Program-made: the position numbers and the translations under genes
From: Planctomycetota bacterium
GTDB lineage: Bacteria; Planctomycetota; MHYJ01; WSZJ01
Reading direction: 5' to 3'
DNA: 32,980 nt
Assembly (NCBI GenBank): GCA_021413805.1
Contig: JAIOPR010000158.1
Location: 1 to 32,980 of the forward strand
The notes under the pieces: generated by a model
Told to the model about the DNA's origin: nothing
Seen by the model: the letters and a program-made list of their open reading frames with translations, nothing else
Database searches by the model: none
Shown: positions 9,067 to 18,114 of the stretch, one piece after another
How the letters are laid out: every line of letters begins with the position of its first letter
Numbering within the stretch: the first letter of the stretch is position 1

Positions 9067-11073
9067 CTACCTGTTCACGAACGCCGCGTTCACCTTCGGC
9101 CCATTCTTGAGGAAACTTTCCATCCCGATCCTCATGTCCTCGGTCTTGAGGCAATCGCCGAAGAGCTTCGCTTCGTGGCGCAATCCCTCGTCGAGCGATT
9201 TCGCGGCGCCCTCCAGGATCGCGCGCTGCAGGAGTTCATCAACCTTCTTTGAGAGGTGGCCGAGCTCGACGGTGGGCAGGGTCGCGGGGACAGCGATCGG
9301 GTCTCGCGGGATCGGCGCAAGCTTGCGTTTCCCGGAGGCGACTTCGAGGATGATTTCGGAAGCCCTCGAGACGGGGTCCTCGCATTCCTCGAGGATGAGG
9401 CCCCATTCTTTAGCCTTGGCGCCGCTGATCATCTGCCCGGTGCGAAGCGGGCCCCAGGCGTTGGCGAGGCCGACGAGCCGGGGGAGGCGCTGGGTGCCGC
9501 CCATCCCGGGGATGATGCCGAGGCGCGGCTCGGGCTGTGCGAACAGGACGGAAAGGCCTTTCCGGGCGACGCGGGCATGGCAGGACATGGCGAGCTCGTT
9601 GCCGCCGCCGAACGCGAGCCCGTTATAGGCACAGATGACCGGCTTTTCGAACGCCTCGATCGCGTTGGCGACCTGCTGCCAGGAAAGCGCGTGCCCGGTC
9701 GCCTGCTGCGGCGTCTTGATCGCCGCAAGTTCGTTGATGTCGGCGCCCGACACGAACGCTTTCGAGCCGTAGCCCGTCAGCACCACGCCTTTCACCGACT
9801 TGTCCGCGCGGATCGCCTCGAGGTGCGCCGACAGCTGCTTCATGACTTCGCTGTTCAGGGCGTTCAGCACCTTCGGCCGCCGGAACGTCAACAGCGCGAC
9901 GCCCGCCTTGTCCTCGCGCAGCACCACGGGAATTTCCCACGGCTTCCCCGTCGCCGCCTGTTTCCGCAGCGATTCGGACACCTTGAAACCCGGGTTTTTC
10001 GCCGCGTACGCCTGCACCAGCTCGAGCGCGGCCGGGACGCCGAGCTGGTTCATCATCGTGAACGGGGCGTTCATCACGAGCGCGGTTTCAACACCCAGCT
10101 CGAGGTCGGCGACCGAGGCAATGCCGCTGTCGAGGATCTCGGTGACGAGGCCGAAGAAGCAGCCGCGAAGCGCATCGCCGACGACGCAGAACGTGTCGTC
10201 GCTCCACGTGACCTTTTCGCCTCTCCCTGCGGTCTCCCACGGCTTCCCCGCCGCGACCTGCGCCTCCAGGCTCTTCGGCGTGTCGTACCAGGCCATGATC
10301 TTCGAGTTGTAATGCTTCAGCCCGACCGCCGTCAGCGGATTCCCCCCGGTCAGGTTCATCGCCATGAACGGCCCGATGCCGAGCCCCAGCACATTCTGGG
10401 CAATCGCGTCCACCTGCTTCAGGGTCCCCGCACCGCTCTCCACCAGCCGCGCCGCGCCGAGGAACATCCCCTCGAACACCGGGTCGATCGCATACCCGTA
10501 CCGGCTCCCGATCTTGAGCGGCACTTTGCCGATCGATTCGTACAGCTTCATGATCCCGTCCGTCACGTCCGGCGACGTTTCTTTCCCGGGCACCACCTCA
10601 ACGATGATGTTCCGCTCGGCGGGAAAGAAATAGTGGATCACCAGGCACCGCGACGGCTCCTGCGCGTTCGCGAAAATCACCTCCGGTTCCAGGTGCGAAC
10701 TGTTCGACGCCAGCACCGCCGTCTTCGAGACGCTCTTCTCAAGCCCCTCGAAAATCCGCTGCTTGATCTTCAGGTCCTCCGTCGCCGCCTCGACCACGAA
10801 GTCCGCCCCGGCCAGCGCGCCGTAGTCCGTCGTCCACGAAGTGTTCGCCAGCATCGAGTCCACCTCGGCCTGCTTGAACGCGCCGCTCTCCACCCCCTTC
10901 AGCAGCTTCTTCTTCACCTTCTCCCGCCCCGCATCCAGCGCCTCCTGCCGGATGTCCACGACCACAACCGGCACCTTCGCCGCGTGGAAAACCTTGGAGA
11001 AATACAGCGCGATGTCGGGGCCGATCTGGCCGCTTCCGACAACGCCGATCTTGCGGGGATTCAGGGCAGGCAT
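9067..11073 (-). CDS. Bifunctional 3-hydroxyacyl-CoA dehydrogenase / enoyl-CoA hydratase, HCDH domain N-terminal
   Basis: N-terminal GVVGSGQIGPDIALYFSK (Rossmann GxGxxG), ECSNSSHLEP-type active-site region (ASNSSHLEPEVIF, HYFFPAERNIIVEVV); C-terminal crotonase KAFVSGADINEL, AYNGLAFGGGNELAMSCHARVA, EPRLGIIPGMGGTQRLPRLVG. Confidence 0.93.
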   Translation of the reverse strand: MPALNPRKIGVVGSGQIGPDIALYFSKVFHAAKVPVVVVDIRQEALDAGREKVKKKLLKGVESGAFKQAEVDSMLANTSWTTDYGALAGADFVVEAATEDLKIKQRIFEGLEKSVSKTAVLASNSSHLEPEVIFANAQEPSRCLVIHYFFPAERNIIVEVVPGKETSPDVTDGIMKLYESIGKVPLKIGSRYGYAIDPVFEGMFLGAARLVESGAGTLKQVDAIAQNVLGLGIGPFMAMNLTGGNPLTAVGLKHYNSKIMAWYDTPKSLEAQVAAGKPWETAGRGEKVTWSDDTFCVVGDALRGCFFGLVTEILDSGIASVADLELGVETALVMNAPFTMMNQLGVPAALELVQAYAAKNPGFKVSESLRKQAATGKPWEIPVVLREDKAGVALLTFRRPKVLNALNSEVMKQLSAHLEAIRADKSVKGVVLTGYGSKAFVSGADINELAAIKTPQQATGHALSWQQVANAIEAFEKPVICAYNGLAFGGGNELAMSCHARVARKGLSVLFAQPEPRLGIIPGMGGTQRLPRLVGLANAWGPLRTGQMISGAKAKEWGLILEECEDPVSRASEIILEVASGKRKLAPIPRDPIAVPATLPTVELGHLSKKVDELLQRAILEGAAKSLDEGLRHEAKLFGDCLKTEDMRIGMESFLKNGPKVNAAFVNR

Positions 11074-11103
11074 GGGTGCAGACTCCTGTGGCGGTGTGGC
11101 TCG

Positions 11104-11131
11104 ATTCTAGCCGCGCGGGGGGAACGGGCAA
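11104..11131 (-). promoter_or_regulatory. Sigma70-like promoter of the HCDH-ECH gene
   Basis: Minus strand TTGCCC-16 nt-TAGAAT, 30 nt upstream of ATG 11073, with AGGAG between. Confidence 0.45.
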
Positions 11132-11155
11132 CGATTGCGGCGTGCGGGACGGCGT

Positions 11156-13450
11156 CTACCCCATCACCACGTCGATCAGGTTCCCGATCGGCCGCCCGAT
11201 CACGAGCATCGTCGTGTCGTCGCTTCGCGGCGCCTTCCCCACAAATTTGTCGATGTCGAGCATGACGGCGTCGAGAAGCGGCTTGGCGGGGGTGTTGGCC
11301 TGCGAGTTGAAAATCGCGAGCAGGCGGTCTTCGCCGTACATGTCGCCGTCGGCCGCGAACGCTTCGGTGACGCCGTCGGTGTACGTGAAGATCTTGTCGC
11401 CCGGCTGGAGGTCGTAGACGATTTCCTGGATCGAGTTGTCGAAACTCACGCGCTCGGTCAGGCCGAGGGCCATGCCGGGAAGCGTCTGGTATTCGCCGGT
11501 GCTGGTGGCGTGGCGCCAGAGGACGGGCGGGTTGTGCCCGCCGTTCGCGATGATCACCTTCTGCGAATCCACGTCGTAGATCCCGTAGAGCGCCGACACG
11601 AAGATTCCCTTTTTCACGTCCCGCGCGAGCATCCGGTTGACCTGGATCATGGTCTCGCGCGCCGTCGGGGCCGTCGCCGCCACGCTGCGGAAGACGCTTC
11701 GCACCATGACCATCACCATCGCGGCGGCCACGCCCTTGCCGGAAACGTCGGCGATCACGAACCCGAGCTTGCCGGGGGCGACCCAGAACAGGTCGAGGTA
11801 GTCGCCGCCGACCTCGTTGCACGGTCGGTAGGCGACGGCAATCTCGGCTCCCGCCACCTGCGGGACTTCCTTCGGGATCAGGCGTTCCTGGATTTCGCGG
11901 GCGCGCGCGAGGTCGGCCTTCATGTACCTGGAAGTGCTCTCGCGCATGTCCATCCCGGGCGTCTGCCCGGCGAGCTTGGGAACCTTGGTCTGGTTCTTCT
12001 TGTCCTCGAAGAACGACAGCAGGATGTCGGAGGGGACGGGCTTCTGGAGCACGGTCGTCCGGCTCACGCCGAGATCGTAAAAGGGCGTCATGTCCACCGC
12101 GCCCTCGTTGAAAACGATGATCGCCGTCTTTTTGCTCCCCGCGGCAACCTGCTTCAGGTGCGCCAGCCCCGGCGCGCCGGCCTCCGGCGCATCGAGGATC
12201 GCGATATCGGGCTGGATTTCGATCCCGGCGCTCGACGTGTCCGACCCGTCCCACAGGAAAACCCCGTAACCGCGCTTCGACAGCAGTTTCCGGATGTTGT
12301 CGTAGTCCGTACCCGACTTGCCGATGAAGAGCACGATCCGGCGCCGCACGGCCTTCGCGGGGTCGAACCCGAGCACGTTCAGCATCTTCTGGAGATTTGC
12401 GCGGTCGTCGGGCGACAGGTCGGTCGCCAGCAGCCTCTTCGCGAGATGCTCCACCATCTGGATTTCTCCGCCCGGCGCGACGATCAGGCTCGACAGGTCG
12501 CGCAGGTCCTTCATCGCGCCCATCGTCTTCATGCGCTCGAGCATGAAATTCGTGCGGAAATCCGGGGAAGTGCAGCGGAGGGCCTCGACGGTCTCGTCGC
12601 GGTCCGCCTTCTTGAAAGACTTCGTGAACATCTGTTCCTGGACTTCAGGGGGAAGTGCGCGCAGGACGTGGCCGAGGGCGGTGAGGAATTCTTCGGCGGG
12701 GCGGCCGCGGGTGAGCTCTCCGAAATCGCGCTCGAAATACCCGCGCAGGAATTCGCCGGGAGCCTTCTTGTCGAGCGCGGACAGTTTCTCGAGGGAAGGC
12801 ATCACCTGCTCGATTTTGCGCGCCATCTCGCGGCTCGACACCTTGAGCGGGTCGGACTTTTCGCCGCCCCAGCCTTCGAACGCGTCGTCCAGGGCGCCCA
12901 GGACGTCGGCCTCCTGGTGAAACAGTTCCTTGTCAACCCCGGAGACGTTGGCGGTAGCACCCTCGGCGGGCGTCGGCATCCCGACCTCGGGGTCCGTCTG
13001 CTGCTCCCCGGCGAACACCACGATGTATTTCACCGGGTTCAGCGTGACGTACTTCATCGATTCCTGCACCGGCCGCAGCTCTTCCGGGTGCGCCAGGATG
13101 TAGGCGAGCATCTCGACGTTCGCGATGTCAATGCGGTGGTCGACGCCGATCGAGTAAATGCCCGCGGCGTCCATCAGGCGCACCATCGGCGCGGCGACGA
13201 TTTCAGCCGTCGGGAATGACGTCACGACGGTCTCGTTCACGGTCAGGTAGGTCTTGTACGTGCCGAGGAGCAGGTCCTTCTTGTAGCGCCGCAGCCGCTC
13301 CAGCGACTTCGCGATCTCCAGGAACGCCACCTGCACCGTGGGATCCGCCACGTCGCACTTCTTCAGGAGATGAGCGATCTCCGTGATCCAGCGGGCGAAG
13401 TCCAGCCCGTGCGTGACGCCGAAATCCTGTGCGGGGGGTGCCGTTTCCAT
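11156..13450 (-). CDS. SpoIIE/RsbU-type PP2C serine phosphatase with internal receiver-like domain
   Basis: ARAREIQERLIPKEVPQVAGAEIAVAYRPCNEVGGDYLDLFWV, FVIADVSGKGVAAAMVM, ANGGHNPPVLWR, GDKIFTYTDGVTEAF, SDDTTMLVIG. Confidence 0.92.
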   Translation of the reverse strand: METAPPAQDFGVTHGLDFARWITEIAHLLKKCDVADPTVQVAFLEIAKSLERLRRYKKDLLLGTYKTYLTVNETVVTSFPTAEIVAAPMVRLMDAAGIYSIGVDHRIDIANVEMLAYILAHPEELRPVQESMKYVTLNPVKYIVVFAGEQQTDPEVGMPTPAEGATANVSGVDKELFHQEADVLGALDDAFEGWGGEKSDPLKVSSREMARKIEQVMPSLEKLSALDKKAPGEFLRGYFERDFGELTRGRPAEEFLTALGHVLRALPPEVQEQMFTKSFKKADRDETVEALRCTSPDFRTNFMLERMKTMGAMKDLRDLSSLIVAPGGEIQMVEHLAKRLLATDLSPDDRANLQKMLNVLGFDPAKAVRRRIVLFIGKSGTDYDNIRKLLSKRGYGVFLWDGSDTSSAGIEIQPDIAILDAPEAGAPGLAHLKQVAAGSKKTAIIVFNEGAVDMTPFYDLGVSRTTVLQKPVPSDILLSFFEDKKNQTKVPKLAGQTPGMDMRESTSRYMKADLARAREIQERLIPKEVPQVAGAEIAVAYRPCNEVGGDYLDLFWVAPGKLGFVIADVSGKGVAAAMVMVMVRSVFRSVAATAPTARETMIQVNRMLARDVKKGIFVSALYGIYDVDSQKVIIANGGHNPPVLWRHATSTGEYQTLPGMALGLTERVSFDNSIQEIVYDLQPGDKIFTYTDGVTEAFAADGDMYGEDRLLAIFNSQANTPAKPLLDAVMLDIDKFVGKAPRSDDTTMLVIGRPIGNLIDVVMG

Positions 13451-13459
13451 TCGCCCGCG

Positions 13460-13488
13460 ATTCTATCGGTTGGTGGCAATCGGCGCAA
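13460..13488 (-). promoter_or_regulatory. Sigma70-like promoter of the SpoIIE phosphatase gene
   Basis: Minus strand TTGCGC-17 nt-TAGAAT, -10 box ending 9 nt before ATG 13450. Confidence 0.5.
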
Positions 13489-13509
13489 AGGAGGCTTCTC
13501 CGGGCGAAA

Positions 13510-14472
13510 TTACTCCAGCACGCCGTCCGCGACCAGTTTCGCGATCTGCTTCGTCGGAAGCGCCGCTTTCAGGTCGTCGCGGAGGCCCTTCAGCCGGCGA
13601 TTGTGGATGTCGAAGAGCGTCCCGTACTCGTACATCGCCGTCCAGACCTCCGCCTCGGGGCGCTTCTGGAGGAGAGTCATCAGGAGTTCCTTGCCCAGCC
13701 CGCGGCGCAGGTTGGCGTTTTCCTCGAGGTGCCAGAGGATGGCGGCGACGAGCGTCTGGGCCCGGTCGCTCTGCGCGCCGTCGGCGAGTTCAAGGCCTTT
13801 CATCACGTGATCCAGGTGGTCCAATTCCGATCGCGACAGCTTCTCGGCCGGCACCTTGACCCAGGTCTTGAGGTACCCGGTAAATTTCAGCCGCTCGGTC
13901 GCTCCCACGGCGTCGCCCATCTTCTTGACCGCGTCCTTCCGCAGTTCGTTCACGGCGTCCCCGATCGCCCCGACCGCCGTCCCAGCGGTGCGCAATTCGA
14001 CCAGCTTCTTGCGGATGTCGATGACCGACTGGTCGGCGATCTTCTGAAGCTTCTCCAGCGAATCGCCCGAGAGCGAAAGCTTCAGTTTGACCTCGGTGCA
14101 ATTCGGGATGCCGAAGAGCGCCTTGTCGTACTCGTCGCCGAGGCGGCGCTTCTTCTCGAGCCAGGTTTCGTAGGCCGAGAGCTGGTTGGGATGAAGGACG
14201 TCCTTGACCTTCTGGCGGAACGCGTCCTGCCAGGCGATGAGCTGGTCGATCGGGACGGCCGCATTCCGCGAGCGGGCCGTGTCCCGGAGGCGCTGCAGGT
14301 CGTTGTCGGCGTCGCGGAAGAGTCCCTGGATGCGGGTGAACTGTTGAGGCTCGAGATCAAGCACGGCGCGGAGTTCCTCAAGCGATCCGCCGCCGGCGCG
14401 GTTGGCTTCCTCGCTGGCGCGGGCAAACGCCGCGGCGAAAAGCAGGGCGCCGATCGCGAGAAGCGACTTCAT
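13510..14472 (-). CDS. Secreted hypothetical protein
   Basis: Signal peptide MKSLLAIGALLFAAAFARA; helical charged protein; 4-nt ATGA overlap with the upstream gene. Confidence 0.65.
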   Translation of the reverse strand: MKSLLAIGALLFAAAFARASEEANRAGGGSLEELRAVLDLEPQQFTRIQGLFRDADNDLQRLRDTARSRNAAVPIDQLIAWQDAFRQKVKDVLHPNQLSAYETWLEKKRRLGDEYDKALFGIPNCTEVKLKLSLSGDSLEKLQKIADQSVIDIRKKLVELRTAGTAVGAIGDAVNELRKDAVKKMGDAVGATERLKFTGYLKTWVKVPAEKLSRSELDHLDHVMKGLELADGAQSDRAQTLVAAILWHLEENANLRRGLGKELLMTLLQKRPEAEVWTAMYEYGTLFDIHNRRLKGLRDDLKAALPTKQIAKLVADGVLE

Positions 14473-14957
14473 TTGTGGTCGTCCTTCTTCTCGTCTTTGC
14501 CGGCGTCGCCGCCACCGGAGGAGCCGTGTTCGCCGGCGCCTTCCCCGAAGGCCCCGCCTGCGGCCTCCGCCGCCGCTGCGTCCTCATCGGTCGGGGGTTT
14601 GCGGTACCCACCCACACCCGGTTTCGGCTCGGTCTCGCTGCATCCCGCGGGCGCCGCGTCCCCCCGATGCTTTGCCGCGTCCATCATCTCCCCGATGTCC
14701 GGCGGCTCGGGCCAGCCGAGGTCGTCGCCCTCGCGCTTGTCCCAGTTCTCCGCCGCTTCCCGCTCCCGGCGCTTGGCTTCTTCTTCCTTCCGCTTCTTTT
14801 CTTCCTCGCGCTCCTTGTCCGTCTTTTCCTTGTCCCCCGCCTTCTTGTCCGGCTTGCCGTCCTTCTTGTCCTCGGCGGAGGCAACGGGGCCCCACGCGAC
14901 CGCGAGAAGAGCGGCGAGCGTTGCGACGAAGATGACTTTGTGGAGGAGGGTTCGCAT
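14469..14957 (-). CDS. Secreted low-complexity Lys/Glu-rich hypothetical protein
   Basis: Signal peptide MRTLLHKVIFVATLAALLAVAWGPVASA then (K/E/D)-rich region DKKDGKPDKKAGDKEKTDKEREEEKKRKEEEAKRRERE. Confidence 0.6.
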   Translation of the reverse strand: MRTLLHKVIFVATLAALLAVAWGPVASAEDKKDGKPDKKAGDKEKTDKEREEEKKRKEEEAKRREREAAENWDKREGDDLGWPEPPDIGEMMDAAKHRGDAAPAGCSETEPKPGVGGYRKPPTDEDAAAAEAAGGAFGEGAGEHGSSGGGDAGKDEKKDDHK

Positions 14958-15343
14958 GGGGAGCGTCGGAGGCCCGGGCCGATTCTAGCGCGGCCCGGGT
15001 CATAAACCGTCGCCTTCATCCGGATGACCTCGCCCGCGTTGTTGAGCGGCTGGGCGCCTTCCCGGTTGTACGGCGTGATGATGTACAGCTTGTCATCGAA
15101 CGTCAGCATCGCGGCCGGCGTGCCCGCCTGGATGAACGCCTTGGCCATCTTGGCGTGGTCCTTGCCGTGCGACCCGTCCTTCAGGTAGCTCGTCAGGTCG
15201 ATGATCTCACCCTCGAGCCACACGTCTTCCGCCGGCTTGTTGTCCGCGGGTTTGCCGTCCGCAGGCTTCTTGTCATCCGCCACCGCCAGGACCGCCATCA
15301 CCGCCATCACTCCCGCCGCAAACCCGCCCATGAGTCCCTTCAT
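14684..15343 (-). CDS. Secreted hypothetical protein; 3' end uncertain (reads into the next gene)
   Basis: Signal-like MKGLMGGFAAGVMAVMAVLAVA; plausible domain DVWLEGEIIDLTSYLKDGSHGKDHAKMAKAFIQAGTPAAMLTFDDKLYIITPYN...VIRMKATVYD, followed by about 90 residues of Arg/Ser-rich shadow-frame sequence. RBS-like AAGGAGAGA before ATG. Confidence 0.55.
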   Translation of the reverse strand: MKGLMGGFAAGVMAVMAVLAVADDKKPADGKPADNKPAEDVWLEGEIIDLTSYLKDGSHGKDHAKMAKAFIQAGTPAAMLTFDDKLYIITPYNREGAQPLNNAGEVIRMKATVYDPGRARIGPGLRRSPCEPSSTKSSSSQRSPLFSRSRGAPLPPPRTRRTASRTRRRGTRKRRTRSARKKRSGRKKKPSAGSGKRRRTGTSARATTSAGPSRRTSGR

Positions 15344-15355
15344 CGCGATCTCTCC

Positions 15356-16360
15356 TTAGTGCGTTTTCCGCAGGTTTTCCCAGTAGCGCTTGCGCTCCGT
15401 CTCCGAGCTCTCCAGGTAATTGAGCACGCTGGATTTCTGCTGTTGATTGAGAAGTGACTCGGCGCCGGGCCGCAGTTTTCCGCCGAAGCCGATGAGGCGA
15501 GCGACGAGTTCGCGCCGGGCGGCGTCGGAAAGGAAATGGAAGTCGCGGCGCCAGGCGGTCTTGTCCACGATGTAGGTTTCGAGGTTGGACGCCTGGGTCT
15601 GGTCGAGGCCCGCCGCGGCCTGGAGGTCGCCGACCAGGGAGCGGGCGGCGGCGATCGCATCGGCACGTGAACGCCGCTCGATGCCGGCGACCAGCGCCGT
15701 CCAGTCCTCGTGATCGAGCGCATGGAGATCGACGTTGTTGAGATCGGCGAGCGTGTCTGTCGTCTCGAGCGCGTCGAAATCGATCCTGCCGTGCGCCAGA
15801 GCCGCGAGCATCTCGCTCGTCGTGTCCGCCGCGGCGAGCAGCTCCCGCTTGGCTTCTTCCGCCGCGCCCGCCGGCAGGTGCCGCGTGTCCACCATCACCG
15901 CAACATCGCCCGCTACATTGTCGCGAGCCATCTGCCGCAGGATGTCCGCCATCTCGTCCGGCTGGTTCGCCACCACCGGCACCGGCGCAGGCCGCGAAGC
16001 GAGCTCCTTTTCAATCCGGCTCAGCCGGCTTAGGGCGTCGGAACGCTCGTGCATCGCCCACGCCGCCGCCGTCGCGAACAGCGCTGCGGCCGCGACGCCG
16101 AGCCACGGCGCAAACCGGAAACCACCGCCCGCGGACGGCGCAGCGGGAGTCGCTGCATCCAGGATCCGCGCCGACAACCCCTCAGGCACGGATGTCTCCA
16201 GCGCCGCGGAAATCCGCCGCGCTTCGGCCCGCACCCGCTCCACTCGAAGCGCGCACAAGGCGCACTCGGCGACATGCCGCTCGACGGAGTCAGCCTCGGC
16301 GCCCTCCAGGGCGTCCCAGGCGAATTCCGCAAGCCGATCGTTCGTGGGGTGCAAGCTCAT
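15356..16360 (-). CDS. zf-HC2-type anti-sigma factor with TM segment and extended C-terminal domain
   Basis: HVAECALC (HxxxCxxC), TM helix FAPWLGVAAAALFATAAAWAM; directly downstream of an ECF sigma gene. Confidence 0.8.
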   Translation of the reverse strand: MSLHPTNDRLAEFAWDALEGAEADSVERHVAECALCALRVERVRAEARRISAALETSVPEGLSARILDAATPAAPSAGGGFRFAPWLGVAAAALFATAAAWAMHERSDALSRLSRIEKELASRPAPVPVVANQPDEMADILRQMARDNVAGDVAVMVDTRHLPAGAAEEAKRELLAAADTTSEMLAALAHGRIDFDALETTDTLADLNNVDLHALDHEDWTALVAGIERRSRADAIAAARSLVGDLQAAAGLDQTQASNLETYIVDKTAWRRDFHFLSDAARRELVARLIGFGGKLRPGAESLLNQQQKSSVLNYLESSETERKRYWENLRKTH

Positions 16361-16397
16361 GATCTCCAGGTCTCTGCCTCCAGCCGTCGTTTGTCCT

Positions 16398-17066
16398 TCA
16401 CTCCCGACCCCGAACTCCCGTCTCCGAACTTCCCTTCCCCTGCCCCGCCGCCGTCCTCAACGCCGCAATCGCCCGGTGCAGCAACACTCTCGCCGTCCCC
16501 GGCTCCAGCCCCATCACCTCGGCGATCTCCTGCGGTTTCATGTCCATGTAGAAATGGTGGTGAAGAACGACCCGGTACCGCTCGGGCAACTTCCCCATCC
16601 ACTTCCTCAAGAGCTCGATCTCCAGCCCGTCCACCGGCTCGGCCGTCTCAGCCGCGGGGGCGAGCTCCGGCTCCAGCTCGACTTCTCTTCCCCGCACCCG
16701 TTTCATGTCGATCGCGCGGTTCATCGCGACCGTCACGGCCCATTTTTTCACGTCCCGGATTTCCGTCCCTTTCCGGACCTCGGCGCACATCCGGGCGAAC
16801 GTCTCCTGCGCCGCATCCTGCGCATCCGCGTCGCGACCGAGAATCCGGAAACACAAGCCGTGGATACCCGGAAGCATGTGCCGGAGAAGCTCCTCGCCGC
16901 TGGCCCGGTTGCCCCGGGACCAGTCTCGAAGAAGCGCCCGTTCCTGCTCGTTCTCCAGCGGTGTTGTCACGCGTCTGCCGATGAAAGGACGGTGGGGAGC
17001 GGGAACGTTACACGGGGTAAAGGAGATTTCTGGAAGCGGGGGAGGCCGAGGAGGGAGGTTCGCCAC
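16398..17066 (-). CDS. ECF-family RNA polymerase sigma factor
   Basis: RILGRDADAQDAAQETFARMCAEVR (region 2), LPERYRVVLHHHFYMDMKPQEIAEVMGLEPGTARVLLHRAIAALR (region 4). Start uncertain: GTG 17066 or GTG 16970. Confidence 0.88.
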   Translation of the reverse strand: MANLPPRPPPLPEISFTPCNVPAPHRPFIGRRVTTPLENEQERALLRDWSRGNRASGEELLRHMLPGIHGLCFRILGRDADAQDAAQETFARMCAEVRKGTEIRDVKKWAVTVAMNRAIDMKRVRGREVELEPELAPAAETAEPVDGLEIELLRKWMGKLPERYRVVLHHHFYMDMKPQEIAEVMGLEPGTARVLLHRAIAALRTAAGQGKGSSETGVRGRE

Positions 17067-17187
17067 ACCGCAAGTACTGTGAGCAAATGGCTTTACGAAA
17101 TCGATCCAGCGATGCTCAATTCCGGCTCTTCATGAGCAGGCCGGCATCATAATGTCCCGGGGCGGCAATCGCATCAGGACGAATCCC

Positions 17188-18063
17188 ATGAAACGCGCAT
17201 ACCACACGATCTGGCTCGCCGTGCTCCTCGCGGCCTGTGCGACCACCTCGGCGCCCCAGGGCCGCGGGGGTGCGCTTCAGGAGGCCATGAAGGAAGGCGA
17301 CCGTTGCCTCGCCGCGAACGATCCGAAAGGCGCGATTGCGGCGTATGGATACGCGATCGATCTGTCGCCGGGATCGGCGCTGGCGTGGTTCTGGCGCGGG
17401 CAGGCGAGGGTCGCGGCGGACGACCCGGCCGGTGCGGCGGCCGACTTTTCGAAGGCGATCGAGATCAACCTGGCCGACGCGACGGCGTGGTTCCACCGCG
17501 GCAAGGCCCGGCAGGCGCAGGGCGATAACGCGGGAGCGATCGACGACTACACCCATGCGCTTTCGATCCGCACGGCGGGCGAATTCTTCCGCGCCCGTGG
17601 GCACGCCAAGTTCTGCGCGGGCGACCTCGCGGGGGCCATCGCCGACCTCGACGAGGCCGCGCACTCCCAAAAGGACGGCCTGCAGCTCGATTACACCGAA
17701 CTCGAGCTCGGCGCCGCACGCCTCCGAAACCGCCAGCGCGCCGAGGCCGTCGAGGGCCTCAAGCGCCATTTCCGCCTCGCCAAGCGCACCACCGAAAGCG
17801 CCTGGCCGCGCCAGATCGCTTCGTTTCTCGAAGGCGAACTCCCTGAGCCCGAATTTCTGCTCACCGCCCGGTCATCCGAAGAACCCACCCGCCGCGAACG
17901 CGTCTGCGAGGCCACCTTCTACGCCGCCATCGCCCGCGACGCCGCCGGCGACGAGCCCGGCGCCATCCCGCTCTTCCGCGAATGCCTTGAAAACGCCATC
18001 CCCGGGTTCGTGGAGCCGGACATGGCGCGGGCGGAGCTGAAGCGGCTGGGCGCGGAAAAGTAG
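17188..18063 (+). CDS. TPR lipoprotein
   Basis: Lipobox LAVLLAACATTS; TPRs GDRCLAANDPKGAIAAYGYAIDLSPGSALAWFWRGQARVAADDPAGAAADFSKAIEI...; NlpI-like C-terminus FYAAIARDAAGDEPGAIPLFRECLENAIPGFVEPDMARAEL. Confidence 0.85.
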   Translation: MKRAYHTIWLAVLLAACATTSAPQGRGGALQEAMKEGDRCLAANDPKGAIAAYGYAIDLSPGSALAWFWRGQARVAADDPAGAAADFSKAIEINLADATAWFHRGKARQAQGDNAGAIDDYTHALSIRTAGEFFRARGHAKFCAGDLAGAIADLDEAAHSQKDGLQLDYTELELGAARLRNRQRAEAVEGLKRHFRLAKRTTESAWPRQIASFLEGELPEPEFLLTARSSEEPTRRERVCEATFYAAIARDAAGDEPGAIPLFRECLENAIPGFVEPDMARAELKRLGAEK

Positions 18064-18114
18064 GGCGACCATTTTTCTTCGCCGGGCGTGGCCGTGCCGC
18101 CCACAATCGCGCGG

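Noticed and set aside
9256-11265. 669-aa plus-strand ORF
   Set aside because: Antisense shadow of the HCDH-ECH gene; typical GC-rich codon mirror composition.
11135-13219. 694-aa plus-strand ORF
   Set aside because: Antisense shadow of the SpoIIE phosphatase gene.
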